Assembly: GCF_001632805.1 (NCBI RefSeq)
Contig: NZ_CP007220.1
Coordinates: forward strand, 2,604,001 to 2,668,000
Source of the DNA: Mycobacteroides chelonae CCUG 47445
Lineage (GTDB): Bacteria > Actinomycetota > Actinomycetes > Mycobacteriales > Mycobacteriaceae
Length of the DNA: 64,000 nucleotides
Direction: 5' to 3'
Shown: positions 7,999 to 17,473 of the stretch, one piece after another
Position numbering within the stretch: the stretch's first letter is position 1
Layout: every line of letters starts with the position of its first letter
Notes under the pieces: generated by a model
What the model was told of the DNA's origin: nothing
Seen by the model: only the letters and a program-made list of their open reading frames with translations
Databases searched by the model: none
Translations under genes and position numbers: made by a program

Positions 7999-9659
7999 CG
8001 ACCTCGCGCAGTGCCCCGGTCGATCCCCGACTGTGGCGCCGCAGCGCTCCTGCCCGCCGCTACCTGATCCTGACGGTGCTCTGCGAACTGGTGATGACGG
8101 CCTGCACCCTGACGAGCGCGGTGGTCCTGGCCCGTGCCCTCGCACTATTGATCACCGATCCGGCGAGCCGCGACATGGCCCATATGGGGCAGCCGATGAC
8201 CATCCTCGTTGTGCTCTGGATGCTTCGGGCGGCAGCTCAGGGTGTACAGGCCCGGTTCAGCGAACGCGGCGCGACCGGGGTGATCGCCGACCTCGACGAC
8301 CAGCTGTTGTCGACCATCGCCGAGGCACAGCCACGTGACCTAGAGCAGTTCCGGGATTCGGCCACGACGGTATTGACCCGGGGACTGGATGACCTGCGCC
8401 CGTACTTCGCCGGATATCTTCCCGCGGTGCTCAGTGCGGCGATCGTGACACCTGCCGCCGCATTGGTGATCGCACTGTCCGATATCCGATCCGCCGTCAT
8501 CGTCGCAATCACTCTGCCGCTGATTCCCATATTCATGGTTCTCATCGGCCTGCTCACCCGTGATCGAGCGGAGGCCGCACTGCAGGCATCGACCGCGGTC
8601 ACCGGTCAGATTCTCGACTTGATCGCGGGTATCCCGACGCTGCGCGCGCTCGGGCGCACCGCGACTCCGCTGCGCCGAATCACCGAACTCGGCAATTCTC
8701 AGCGCCGTTCGGTGATGGCCACGTTGCGGGTGGCGTTTCTGTCGGCGATGGTGCTCGAAATGATCGCGACCCTCAGTGTCGCGCTCATCGCGGTGGGGAT
8801 CGGCATGCGTTTGGTTTTCGGGCACCTCGACCTGACCACCGCGCTGACAGTCCTAATCCTGGCCCCCGAGGTGTACTGGCCGTTACGACGCGTCGGAATC
8901 CAGTTCCACAGCGCTGCCGATGGCACGGCTGCCGCGGACAAGGCCTTCGAACTCCTCGACGCCGTCGGACCCCCGGCTTCGACCGGTGGAACACAAGCTC
9001 CGAGCAGGAATCCGGTCATCGAACTCGACGCCATCAGCGTGACGGACCGAAGTGGTTACGCGCCATGGAAACTGACCGCAACAATCCGCCCCCGCGCCGT
9101 CACGGTTCTTACCGGGCACAATGGCGCCGGAAAGTCGACGGTACTGCACACCATCACCGGACTGACCACGCCCGCTCACGGCAGGGTTCTTGTGGACGGG
9201 GTACCACTGGAGCGGATTCAGCGCGACAGCTGGTGGTCAATGCTCGGATGGCTGCCGCAACGTCCAGTGCTGGTACCCGGCACCGTGCGCGAGAACCTCG
9301 AAATGTTCGGACCGTTGGACGATCTCGAATCCGCACTGATCGACAGCAGGTTCGACAGCACACTGGAGACGCTGCGAGACGGATTGGATACCCGCCTCGG
9401 TGCGGGCGGCACCGGACTTTCACTGGGTGAACGCCAACGGCTGTGCCTGGCCCGTGTGCTCGCCACCAACCGGTCGATCCTGCTGCTCGACGAGCCCACG
9501 GCGCACCTCGACGCCGATACCGAGGCCCACGTGCTCGCCGCATTGGTTTCCCGTGCCCGCAGGGGTGCGACGGTGGTGCTGGTGGGCCATCGGGCGCCTG
9601 TTCTGGCCGCCGCCGACAACGTGTTCACCGTGCAGGCTAGACATGTCGCGCACCTCTGA
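7995..9659 (+). CDS. cydD: CydD half of the CydDC ABC exporter
   Basis: CydDC is a heterodimeric ABC exporter needed for assembly of cytochrome bd; thiol export and haem handling have been proposed as its role. This 554-residue subunit has an N-terminal six-helix ABC membrane domain and a C-terminal ATPase with Walker A GHNGAGKST near residue 375, signature LSLGERQRL near 475 and Walker B LLLDEPTAHLD near 495. The ATG at 7995 overlaps the cydB stop; an upstream start inside cydB is unlikely. The cydC ATG overlaps its 3' end. Confidence 0.95.
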   Translation: MTTSRSAPVDPRLWRRSAPARRYLILTVLCELVMTACTLTSAVVLARALALLITDPASRDMAHMGQPMTILVVLWMLRAAAQGVQARFSERGATGVIADLDDQLLSTIAEAQPRDLEQFRDSATTVLTRGLDDLRPYFAGYLPAVLSAAIVTPAAALVIALSDIRSAVIVAITLPLIPIFMVLIGLLTRDRAEAALQASTAVTGQILDLIAGIPTLRALGRTATPLRRITELGNSQRRSVMATLRVAFLSAMVLEMIATLSVALIAVGIGMRLVFGHLDLTTALTVLILAPEVYWPLRRVGIQFHSAADGTAAADKAFELLDAVGPPASTGGTQAPSRNPVIELDAISVTDRSGYAPWKLTATIRPRAVTVLTGHNGAGKSTVLHTITGLTTPAHGRVLVDGVPLERIQRDSWWSMLGWLPQRPVLVPGTVRENLEMFGPLDDLESALIDSRFDSTLETLRDGLDTRLGAGGTGLSLGERQRLCLARVLATNRSILLLDEPTAHLDADTEAHVLAALVSRARRGATVVLVGHRAPVLAAADNVFTVQARHVAHL

Positions 9660-11295
9660 TCCGTTGCGGCACTGGCTGATCGCCCTGCGGGTGCGGCCGG
9701 TGCGACTGGCCATCGCCGTCACATGCGGTGTCTTGGCGCTGGGGAGTGCACTGGCGCTGGCGGGTTTGTCGGCATGGTTGATCACCAGGGCATGGCAGAT
9801 GCCTCCGGTACTCGATCTGTCCGTAGCCGTGGTTGCGGTACGCGCACTGGGGATTTCGCGAGGCATCTGGCGATATTGCGAACGGCTGGCCGGTCACGAT
9901 ATCGCGCTGCGAGGCGCGGCCACCGTCCGGGCACATGTGTACGCACGGCTGGTTGGCGGTGCGGCCGGTGAAGTCCGCAAGGGCGTGGTGCTGGACCGTA
10001 TCGGCACCGATATCGATGAGCTCGCCGAGACGGTGGTCCGCAGCGTCATACCCGTCGCGGTGGCCGGGGTGCTCGGAGTGGCGGCCACGGCGACACTTGC
10101 GCTCATATCGATACCTGCCGCCGCCATCTTGGCGTGTGCCTTGTTGGTCGCCGACGTGCTGGCACCCGCGTTGGCGTCGCGCGCAGCCAGCACACGAGAG
10201 ACGCGCGGCGCCCGGGCACGCGCGCTGCAGACCGAGGCGACGGTCGAGATCCTTGACCATGCACCGGAACTGCGAGTCAGAGGACTTCTGCCCCGTCAGC
10301 TCGAAGTGGCGCGCCAACGCCGCAGAGACTGGGCTGCGGCTCAGGACGCCGCCGCCGTTCCCGCCGCGTGGTCAGCGGCGGTTCCGACTCTCGCCGTGGG
10401 CGCCGCAGTCGTCGGGGCGTTCGCCGCAGCGGTCGAACTGGCCGGGCACATCGAACCCACGACGCTTGCCGTCTTGGTGCTGCTGCCGCTGGCCGCTTTC
10501 GAGGCCTCCGCCGCACTACCCGCCGCAGCCATCGGCATAGCCCGCTCGCGCGCATCGGCGCGGAATCTGCAAGAGCTCGTGACGGCAGGGTACGACACGT
10601 GCGCACCGGTCGATGTGATGCCTGCCAACGGTAGGGCCGGCGTCACGCTTGAATGCGTTGAACTGACGTGGCGGACCGGCCTTTCCGCGTCGGGTCCGTT
10701 GTCGTTTCGGCTGGCCGCAGGTGGGCGGATGGCGATCACCGGGTCCAGCGGTGTCGGCAAGACATCGCTGTTCACAACGCTTGCCGGCTTCGCGCCGCCG
10801 GTGTCCGGTGCCATCCGGTGCGACGGCACCGATATCACGGACCTACCCGCCACCGAGCTGCCCTCGCTCATCAGGTTTTTCGGCGAGGACGCACACATCT
10901 TCGCCACCACGGTGCGCGACAACCTGCTCGTCGCTCGCGGTGATGCGACCGATGGGGAGCTGTTGGACGTGCTGTCCGAAGTCGGCCTCGATTCCTGGGT
11001 CGAGGCACTTCCACACGCGCTGGACACGGTGTTGACCGCAGGCGCGGCCTCGGTCTCGGGCGGGCAACGCCGCAGGCTACTTCTCGCCCGGGCATTGCTC
11101 TCCGAAGTGCCGGTACTGCTGCTGGACGAACCCACCGAACATCTCGATGGGCAGGCCGCCGAGACTTTCCTACGAGAGCTACTGGACCCCGCGAGTCCAC
11201 TGCTGGCCGGCCGAACCGTCATAGTCGCAACCCACCATCTGCCCGATTCGGTGTCCTGCCCACATATCCGACTCGGCGATACAGTGCAGGTATGA
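9643..11295 (+). CDS. cydC: CydC half of the CydDC ABC exporter
   Basis: Partner of CydD, 550 residues. The membrane domain is followed by a nucleotide-binding domain with Walker A GSSGVGKTS near residue 366, signature VSGGQRRRL near 471 and Walker B LLLDEPTEHLDG near 492. The ATG at 9643 (MSRTSDPLRHW) lies 14 nt inside the end of cydD. A frame open from 9400 runs inside cydD's ATPase domain and is not real. The protein is shorter in the N-terminal helices than many ABC exporters but looks intact. Confidence 0.95.
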   Translation: MSRTSDPLRHWLIALRVRPVRLAIAVTCGVLALGSALALAGLSAWLITRAWQMPPVLDLSVAVVAVRALGISRGIWRYCERLAGHDIALRGAATVRAHVYARLVGGAAGEVRKGVVLDRIGTDIDELAETVVRSVIPVAVAGVLGVAATATLALISIPAAAILACALLVADVLAPALASRAASTRETRGARARALQTEATVEILDHAPELRVRGLLPRQLEVARQRRRDWAAAQDAAAVPAAWSAAVPTLAVGAAVVGAFAAAVELAGHIEPTTLAVLVLLPLAAFEASAALPAAAIGIARSRASARNLQELVTAGYDTCAPVDVMPANGRAGVTLECVELTWRTGLSASGPLSFRLAAGGRMAITGSSGVGKTSLFTTLAGFAPPVSGAIRCDGTDITDLPATELPSLIRFFGEDAHIFATTVRDNLLVARGDATDGELLDVLSEVGLDSWVEALPHALDTVLTAGAASVSGGQRRRLLLARALLSEVPVLLLDEPTEHLDGQAAETFLRELLDPASPLLAGRTVIVATHHLPDSVSCPHIRLGDTVQV

Positions 11296-11771
11296 CGGAA
11301 ACGCCGCCGCCACCACCCCCGCCGTACTACCCGTATCAGCCGCCCGGCGGCTACCCGCCTCCCTACCCGTACCCGTACGGTGCGCCGGTTCCCCCGCCCG
11401 CTCCCAAGAATGGCCTTGGCGTGGGGGCGCTGGTCGTGGGAATCATCGCCATTCTGTTCTCCTGCACAGTCTTTGGCGGGTTTATCGGCGGTCTTGTTGC
11501 GGTGATCCTCGGGATCGTGGGCGTGCGAAGGGTCACGCGCGGTGAGGCCAACAATCGCGGTGTGGCGATCTCCGGCATCGTCCTCGGAACCCTTGCCGTG
11601 CTGTTGTCCACGGTGATCCTGGTGTTCACGCTGGTTTTCATGAAGTCAGCAGGTTTGACCGACTTCATCACCTGCATCTCCAATGCCCAGGGTGATCAAG
11701 CCAAGGCAACCCAATGCCAGAACGATTTCGAGAAGCGGATGAATCAGAAGGCCGGTACTCCGGCGCCCTGA
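11292..11771 (+). CDS. DUF4190 domain membrane protein, proline/tyrosine-rich N-terminus
   Basis: A 159-residue protein with a Pro/Tyr-rich tail (PPPPPPYYPYQPPGGYPPPYPY) of about 35 residues, followed by two membrane segments in a DUF4190-type core (NGLGVGALVVGIIAILFSC, then a Gly-rich turn and GVAISGIVLGTLAVLLSTV) and a short polar tail with two cysteines. The ATG overlaps the cydC stop as ATGA, so it is translated with the oxidase operon. Function is unknown; an envelope role is possible. Confidence 0.8.
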   Translation: MTETPPPPPPPYYPYQPPGGYPPPYPYPYGAPVPPPAPKNGLGVGALVVGIIAILFSCTVFGGFIGGLVAVILGIVGVRRVTRGEANNRGVAISGIVLGTLAVLLSTVILVFTLVFMKSAGLTDFITCISNAQGDQAKATQCQNDFEKRMNQKAGTPAP

Positions 11772-11774
11772 GGT

Positions 11775-13469
11775 CTACCGAGCGGGCGGATCGGCGGGCA
11801 GCACATGCTCGCCGACACGATCGGTGGCCAGGCTCAGCGAGGAGATGTATTGCTTCTCACCGCCGGGACCGGGCTTGGCGGAGGCCAGCATATCGGGACG
11901 CTCGAACTCGATTCCGCTGACAGCACAACGAAGTAGCTCATCCGAGGGGTTCCCGTACTCGTCGTACATCGGCAGGTCGATACCGTCATCGGAGCGGCGC
12001 AGGTAGTACTTACCGCGTGTCGCGACGGCCAGAATGGGCGGCAACACGAAGGCGATCACGACGGCCACAATCGGCGAGTAGGGCCGTATCGCCTCGCCGA
12101 ATACCCCGAAGAAGACCAGGATCGAGATGCCCGCCGACAGCAGCATCGAGACGAAGCCGACCGGATTGACGTCGTAGAGCATGCCGCGCCGGAATTCCGG
12201 CTCGATGGGCGAGAGTTTCAGGACGTACTTGTTGATGGCAATATCGGTAGCCACCGTGACCACCCAGGCCATACCGCAGTTGGCGTAGAACCCGAGAATG
12301 GTATTGAGGAAGTCGAACATGTTGGCTTCCATCAGCACCAGTGCGATCACCAGGTTGAACAGAACGAAGACCAATCGGCCCGGGTAGTGCTTGGTGATGC
12401 GGGTGAATGAGTTTGTCCAGGCCAACGAGCCCGAGTAGGCGTTGGTGACATTGATCTTGATCTGGCTGATAACCACCAGAATCACGGCCAGCGTGATGGC
12501 GAGCCAGTGCGGCATCATGTTCTGGTAGATCTCCAGGAACTGGTGCACCGGCTGATTGGCCACGGCAGCACCGCCGGCCACATTGGCGATGAGATACACC
12601 GCCAGGAACAGCCCGATCACCTGTTTGATGGCGCCGAACAGTACCCAGCCCGGCCCCGCCAGGAGCATCGCAGTCCACCAGCGGCGACTGTTTTCGGGCG
12701 TCTTGGGCGGCATGAACCGCAGATAGTCGATCTGCTCGGCGATCTGGGCGATCAAGGACAGGCACACGCCCGCGGCGAGCATGATCGAGCCCAGGTTGAC
12801 GCCTTGCGCTTCCTTGCCGCCGTAGGCGAAGAAGGTTCCGATCGAATCCGGGTGGCGCACCACGAGATAGACGAACGGGATGACCATCATGACGAGCCAC
12901 AGCGGGGTGGTCCACACCTGCAGCACCGATAGCGCCTTCATTCCGTAGATGACCAGCGGAATAATGATGATGGTGGAGGCCGCATATCCGATCGGCAGCG
13001 GCACACCAAGCCCGAGCTTCAGGCCCTGGGCCATGATCGAGCCTTCGAGTGCGAAGAATATGAATGTGAACGTCGCGTAGATGATGTTCGTGACGATGCT
13101 GCCGTAGTAGCCGAATCCGCTTCCGCGCGTGATTAAGTCGAGATCGATGTTGTAACGGGCGGCGTAGTACGAGACCGGGATTCCGGTCAGGATGATGATG
13201 ACCGCGAACAACCCGATCCCCCACAGAGCATTTCCGGTGCCGTAGGAGATTCCGATGTTGGCGCCGATCGCGAAGTCGGCCAGGTAGGCGATGCCGCCCA
13301 GGGCGGTCACACCGACAACAGCCGGGCTCCACCGTCGAAATCGCCTGGGCGCAAATCGGAGGGTGTAGTCCTCCAAGGTCTCCCGCAGTGCCGCGCTTTC
13401 GGCGGCATCGTGGGTGGACGGAGCAGACGAAACGGGTGCGGATGCAGTCGTATCGAGAGTGTCGGTCAC
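11775..13469 (-). CDS. NCS1-family nucleobase/cytosine permease
   Basis: A 564-residue transporter of the nucleobase:cation symporter-1 family with about twelve membrane helices. After a polar Ser/Thr/Ala-rich start comes the typical TLEDYTLRFAPRRFRRWSP entry motif, then GGIAYLADFAIGANIGISYG and an RGSGFGYYGS segment. Substrates of relatives include cytosine, purines, allantoin and hydantoins; the exact one cannot be assigned here. GTG at 13469 (VTDTLDTT) is my choice; an in-frame start at 13493 is possible. It lies convergent to the cyd operon and 56 nt beyond the DUF2156 gene, and does not look functionally tied to either. Confidence 0.87.
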   Translation of the reverse strand: MTDTLDTTASAPVSSAPSTHDAAESAALRETLEDYTLRFAPRRFRRWSPAVVGVTALGGIAYLADFAIGANIGISYGTGNALWGIGLFAVIIILTGIPVSYYAARYNIDLDLITRGSGFGYYGSIVTNIIYATFTFIFFALEGSIMAQGLKLGLGVPLPIGYAASTIIIIPLVIYGMKALSVLQVWTTPLWLVMMVIPFVYLVVRHPDSIGTFFAYGGKEAQGVNLGSIMLAAGVCLSLIAQIAEQIDYLRFMPPKTPENSRRWWTAMLLAGPGWVLFGAIKQVIGLFLAVYLIANVAGGAAVANQPVHQFLEIYQNMMPHWLAITLAVILVVISQIKINVTNAYSGSLAWTNSFTRITKHYPGRLVFVLFNLVIALVLMEANMFDFLNTILGFYANCGMAWVVTVATDIAINKYVLKLSPIEPEFRRGMLYDVNPVGFVSMLLSAGISILVFFGVFGEAIRPYSPIVAVVIAFVLPPILAVATRGKYYLRRSDDGIDLPMYDEYGNPSDELLRCAVSGIEFERPDMLASAKPGPGGEKQYISSLSLATDRVGEHVLPADPPAR

Positions 13470-13525
13470 GCGGACAGCCTGTCGATCGCCCAAGTCGTAC
13501 GCGTTTTCCGGACGTTAATGTCCTG

Positions 13526-14935
13526 TTACGCAGGCGCTCCATCAGGTGTTTTCGGGCGCAATCGTGGGGTGAACTCCAGACTCAGCAAAGCGAATGCCAC
13601 CAGCGGCACTGTGGACATCTGCACAAGCACGTAGCGCCGGTCCCCCAGCGCGTGGAATTTGCGCAGGTAACGGTACAAAGATTCCAGGGCGATCAGCGGA
13701 TCGAGCACGTGAATCGCCGAGTAGCAGAGTTCCTGTACGCGAGTGCGGTCCTTCTCGGCGAAGATCTCCGGGAATGCCGCGAACGCCAGCGACAAGCGGC
13801 GGGCGCCCTCGGTCTTGGCGAGTGCGATCATGTCGATGGTCAGTCGTTCGTCGATTCCATTCGGCGCACCGGGGCGCCGCCACGGAACATCGAGAGAGAC
13901 ATCGGTGCCGCCCCCGGTGGTGGCGTAGCGGTGAAACCCTTGCACCACACCGCGATCATCCCGGGCGATGATCAGCCTGATACCGGGATAGCGCCCGAGT
14001 AGCGCACCGTCGAGGATCATCGAGAATCCACGCTCGAAGCGACCTCCATGCGAAAGTTCCATCACCTGTCGCAGTTCGGCGCGCAGCCCGCCATCGAGAC
14101 CGCGCTCGTCAACGATCTCGGTGGTGACGCCCGCGTTGTGGGTGCGCTGCATGCCTTGGCGCAGATTCCGATACTTGCGGCCCACCATGTCGAAGGCTTG
14201 CACATCCACCACGACGTCGCGACCCACCGCGATGGCGCGGAGTGGATGCCCCAGGGAACGCGGGTCACTCCACAGCGACAGGCGGTGTTCACTGCACCCC
14301 AATATCGCGATGCGCCAGCCATGCGAGCGACACATGGCCGCGAATTCCCGGACCAGGGACGGGAACCGGGATTCGTCACCTATCGGATCTCCGCCGACCA
14401 CCGCGAAACCGGCGCGCGTCCGGTATGCGATGGCTGCGGTGCGATCGGCGTTGAAGTAATAGGACTTGAGCGAGTGCATCGCGAAGGCCGCCAACTGGTC
14501 GTCACCGGTTCTGTCCACCAGTGCGCCGACCTCGGCCAACGCCTCGGGCTGCGCCGGCGCGGATGTCGGCCACATGAGGATGAGCCCGGCCGCGACCACC
14601 AACGCGTCGCCGGCGTGCTCGAACTGCAGGACGCCGGCCCCCAACGCGACCAGCACGGATACTCCCGCCCATGCCGCATGACCGTAGGTGACCGGCCGCC
14701 CCAGAAAGATTCCGCGAGCGATGAATCCGACGCACAGCAGAACCGTGAGCGGCCAGAGGATCTCATCGAAATCGGGTTGCTTCGGGTATCCGGAATGGGC
14801 GACCAACAGCACCAGCCATCCCGCGACAAGCAGCATCGCGGCCGCGCTTACCAACCGTGCAGGCCGCGAATCACTATGGACGGCAATGCGTTCGGCAATA
14901 CGCACGTGGGCGGTTGCGGCCGATGGTTCCAGCAT
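13526..14935 (-). CDS. MprF-like DUF2156 membrane protein (Rv1619-type)
   Basis: A 469-residue protein with five or six N-terminal membrane helices (to about residue 130) followed by a soluble domain of the LPG_synthase_C / DUF2156 type, a GNAT-related fold found in MprF and LysX. Visible elements are HSLKSYYFNADRTAAIAYR, GDPIGDESRFPSLVREF and FALLSLEFTPRLRPK at the end. MprF domains move an aminoacyl group from tRNA to a lipid, but no lysyl-tRNA synthetase domain is present here and the acceptor is unknown. The position near tesB and cyd matches M. tuberculosis Rv1619. Confidence 0.8.
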   Translation of the reverse strand: MLEPSAATAHVRIAERIAVHSDSRPARLVSAAAMLLVAGWLVLLVAHSGYPKQPDFDEILWPLTVLLCVGFIARGIFLGRPVTYGHAAWAGVSVLVALGAGVLQFEHAGDALVVAAGLILMWPTSAPAQPEALAEVGALVDRTGDDQLAAFAMHSLKSYYFNADRTAAIAYRTRAGFAVVGGDPIGDESRFPSLVREFAAMCRSHGWRIAILGCSEHRLSLWSDPRSLGHPLRAIAVGRDVVVDVQAFDMVGRKYRNLRQGMQRTHNAGVTTEIVDERGLDGGLRAELRQVMELSHGGRFERGFSMILDGALLGRYPGIRLIIARDDRGVVQGFHRYATTGGGTDVSLDVPWRRPGAPNGIDERLTIDMIALAKTEGARRLSLAFAAFPEIFAEKDRTRVQELCYSAIHVLDPLIALESLYRYLRKFHALGDRRYVLVQMSTVPLVAFALLSLEFTPRLRPKTPDGAPA

Positions 14936-14987
14936 TCAGCCACCTCCCACGGTCTCCCGATACCGACCTTTAAGGATACTCCCGCAG

Positions 14988-15173
14988 CTACCAGCGGTCG
15001 GAGGGATCGCTCTTTCCGATGGCAAACCAAAGGATGGGACCGAAGACCGGGAAGACGAGCACGATGATGGCCCAGGGCAGTTTCTCGCCATTGGGCTTGA
15101 CCGGGTCTTTGATGATGGAAATGATGGTGACGACAGTAAGAACGAGCACCAGCAGAGAGAGAATTCGAATCAT
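14988..15173 (-). CDS. PLDc_N-domain membrane peptide
   Basis: A 61-residue protein of two hydrophobic segments with the PLDc_N pattern (phospholipase D-nuclease N-terminal family): IKDPVKPNGEKLPWAIIVLVFPVFGPILWFAIGK, a linker and a second helix ending in a basic/acidic tail. The same module precedes the catalytic domain in cardiolipin synthases, but here it stands alone. Its ATG overlaps the tesB stop (ATGA), so it is translated with tesB. Function unknown. Confidence 0.82.
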   Translation of the reverse strand: MIRILSLLVLVLTVVTIISIIKDPVKPNGEKLPWAIIVLVFPVFGPILWFAIGKSDPSDRW

Positions 15174-16039
15174 GACCGCCCCGGGAAGTGTTTGATAATG
15201 CCTTCCTGGATAGTACTGGCCAGCAACGCCCCTTCGCGATCGAAATAGCGCCCCGCTCCCATTCCCCGACCCGCCGAGGCAACTGGCGACTCGGTTGCGT
15301 AGAGCACCCAGTCATCGAAGCGCACCGGGCGGTGAAACCAGACGCTGTGGTTGATAGTGGCGGCGAAAATCCGGTCGTAACCCCACGACAGGCCATGGGT
15401 GGTGATGATCGAATCCAGCACCGTGGTGTCCGATGCGTAAACCAGTGCCGCGCTGTGCAGAACCGGATCGTCGGGCAGCGCGGAGTGGGTCTTCATCCAC
15501 ACCCGATTATGTTCCAGCCGTTCGGATTTCGCTTTGAGAACCCAGGCGGGGTCGTTGTCGTAACGCCATTCGATCGGTTTGAGGGCGGCCACGAACATCG
15601 GCACCGTCTCCTCGTAGCCGACCAGGTGCTCGTCGATGGTCGGCAGCGTTTCCGGATCGGCCACCGTCGGTGGTTTCACCGCATGCTCCAGCCCCGGCGA
15701 GTCCTTCAGGTACGACACCAATGCGGAGGACAGCAACAGGTCGCCCTGGATCGCGTCGACGCGGCGATTCGCGAAATTACGCTCGTCCCGCAATCGCAGG
15801 ACCCGGAACTCGATGTCTTGTTCGGGGTCGCCACCGTTGATGAAATGGGTGGAGACAGCCGCCAGCGAGAGCTTCTCGGACACGGTGCGCCCAGCGGCGA
15901 CCACGGACTGCGCCATCAGCTGACCGCCGAAGGTACGGGGCGGATTGACCGTCGGGTGGCCGCCGACGAACAGATCGGTCTCGGGGTTCTTCAGCTCCAG
16001 CAGCGCGAGTAGCTGTGCGAAATCAGGTGCGTTGCTGAT
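15170..16039 (-). CDS. tesB: Acyl-CoA thioesterase II with non-canonical start
   Basis: TesB hydrolyses acyl-CoA to free fatty acid and CoA and has a double hotdog fold. Family blocks include NPPRTFGGQLMAQSVVAAGRT, FANRRVDAIQ, IEWRYDNDPAW and SIITTHGLSWGYDRIFAATINHSVWFHRPVR. The first ATG (15916) would give 248 residues and would cut off the conserved N-terminus. The frame stays open to the pykA stop and encodes a typical TesB start (DFAQLLALLELKNPETDLF), but has no ATG, GTG or TTG there. An ATC at 16039, 7-8 nt after ACGAGG, is the best-placed candidate and gives 289 residues. Identity is secure; the start is not. Confidence 0.88.
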   Translation of the reverse strand: MSNAPDFAQLLALLELKNPETDLFVGGHPTVNPPRTFGGQLMAQSVVAAGRTVSEKLSLAAVSTHFINGGDPEQDIEFRVLRLRDERNFANRRVDAIQGDLLLSSALVSYLKDSPGLEHAVKPPTVADPETLPTIDEHLVGYEETVPMFVAALKPIEWRYDNDPAWVLKAKSERLEHNRVWMKTHSALPDDPVLHSAALVYASDTTVLDSIITTHGLSWGYDRIFAATINHSVWFHRPVRFDDWVLYATESPVASAGRGMGAGRYFDREGALLASTIQEGIIKHFPGRS

Positions 16040-16054
16040 GCTCGAACCTCGTCT

Positions 16055-17473
16055 CTAGTGGTCGTCCTCGCCGATCCGGTGCACGTGGATCAGATTGGTC
16101 GAGCCTACTGTCCCTGGCGGAGCCCCCGCGACGATCACCACCAGATCTCCCCGTTGATAGCGCTCCATCTCCAGCAACGCCGTATCCACTTGTTGGATCA
16201 TGCCGTCGGTGGTGTCCATGACCGGGACGATGAAGGTTTCAGTTCCCCAGGTCAGCGCCAGCTGGCTACGTACCTCGGGCAACGGGGTGAAAGCCAGCAC
16301 CGGCAGCGGAGTGTGCAACCGGGCTAGCCGTCGCACCGTGTCGCCCGACTGCGTGAACGCCACCAGGGCCTTGGCGTTGAGCCGTTCGCCGATATCGCGC
16401 GCCGCATACGAGATGACACCGCGTTTGGTCCGCGGCACGTGAGTCAGCGGCGGCGCGCTCACCGAATGGCTCTCGACCGCGGACACGATGCGGGCCATTG
16501 TCCGCACTGCCTCCATGGGGTACTTGCCCACCGAGGTCTCCCCCGACAACATCACGGCATCTGCCCCGTCCAGGACCGCGTTGGCGACATCCGAAGCCTC
16601 GGCGCGTGTCGGGCGTGAGTTTTCGATCATCGACTCGAGCATCTGAGTCGCCACGATGACCGGACGCGCGTTCTCGCGCGCGATCTGGATGGCGCGCTTC
16701 TGCACAATCGGCACATCTTCGAGCGGAAGTTCGACGCCCAGATCGCCGCGGGCGACCATGATCGCGTCGAATGCCAGCACGATCGCCTCAAGGTTGGCGA
16801 CGGCCTCGGGCTTTTCCAGCTTGGCGATCACCGGCACCCGACGTCCGACGCGGTCCATGATGGCGTGCACCAGTTCGACATCGCCGGGTGACCGCACAAA
16901 TGACAGCGCGATGAGGTCCACCCCGAGTCGCAGTGCGAACTCCAGATCCGCGATGTCCTTTTCGGACAGGGCCGGCACCGAGACATTCATCCCCGGAAGT
17001 GAGAGACCCTTGTTGTTGCTGACCGGACCACCCTCGGTGACCCGGCAGACCACGTCATTGCCTTCGATGGCCTCGACGGTCAAGCCGACCTTGCCGTCAT
17101 CCACCAGAAGCCTGTCGCCAACAGCAGCATCGGTAGCCAACTGCTTGTACGTGGTGGAGACCCGGTCCGGGGTTCCCACGACATCCTCGACGGTGATCCT
17201 GACCTGTTCGCCCGTCGCCCAGTGGGTGGACCCGGTGGCGAACCGGCCCAGCCGGATCTTGGGGCCCTGCAGGTCCGCGAGTACGCCGACCGCGCGCCCG
17301 GTCTCGTCGGATGCCTTACGCACCCAGCGATAGTTCTGCTCATGGTCGGCGTGCTCGCCGTGGCTGAAGTTGAGTCGCGCGACGTCCATCCCGGATTCGA
17401 CAAGCTCACGTACAAGCTCGGCGGAACCGGTCGCAGGACCAAGGGTGCAAACAATCTTTCCGCGTCTCGTCAC
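16055..17473 (-). CDS. pykA: Pyruvate kinase
   Basis: Converts phosphoenolpyruvate and ADP to pyruvate and ATP. The 472-residue protein shows the expected order: TRRGKIVCTLGPATGS at the N-terminus, MDVARLNFSHG, the active-site block VPVIAKLEKPEAV near residues 215-227, MVARGDLGVELP, TQMLESMIENSRPTRAEASDVANAVLDGADAVMLSGETSVGKYP, and a C-terminal allosteric domain ending GTVGSTNLIHVHRIGEDD. It starts with GTG, and a TATGCT hexamer ends 8 nt upstream, so the mRNA is probably leaderless. tesB follows directly in the same frame. Confidence 0.97.
   Translation of the reverse strand: MTRRGKIVCTLGPATGSAELVRELVESGMDVARLNFSHGEHADHEQNYRWVRKASDETGRAVGVLADLQGPKIRLGRFATGSTHWATGEQVRITVEDVVGTPDRVSTTYKQLATDAAVGDRLLVDDGKVGLTVEAIEGNDVVCRVTEGGPVSNNKGLSLPGMNVSVPALSEKDIADLEFALRLGVDLIALSFVRSPGDVELVHAIMDRVGRRVPVIAKLEKPEAVANLEAIVLAFDAIMVARGDLGVELPLEDVPIVQKRAIQIARENARPVIVATQMLESMIENSRPTRAEASDVANAVLDGADAVMLSGETSVGKYPMEAVRTMARIVSAVESHSVSAPPLTHVPRTKRGVISYAARDIGERLNAKALVAFTQSGDTVRRLARLHTPLPVLAFTPLPEVRSQLALTWGTETFIVPVMDTTDGMIQQVDTALLEMERYQRGDLVVIVAGAPPGTVGSTNLIHVHRIGEDDH

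Noticed and set aside
10341..11222. A 293-codon frame antisense to cydC
   Set aside because: cydC shows intact ABC motifs in the sense frame; the antisense product is Ser/Ala/Arg-rich without any recognisable feature.
12507..12932. A 141-codon plus-strand frame inside the NCS1 permease gene
   Set aside because: His/Arg/Asp-rich shadow frame; the minus strand encodes a clear transporter.
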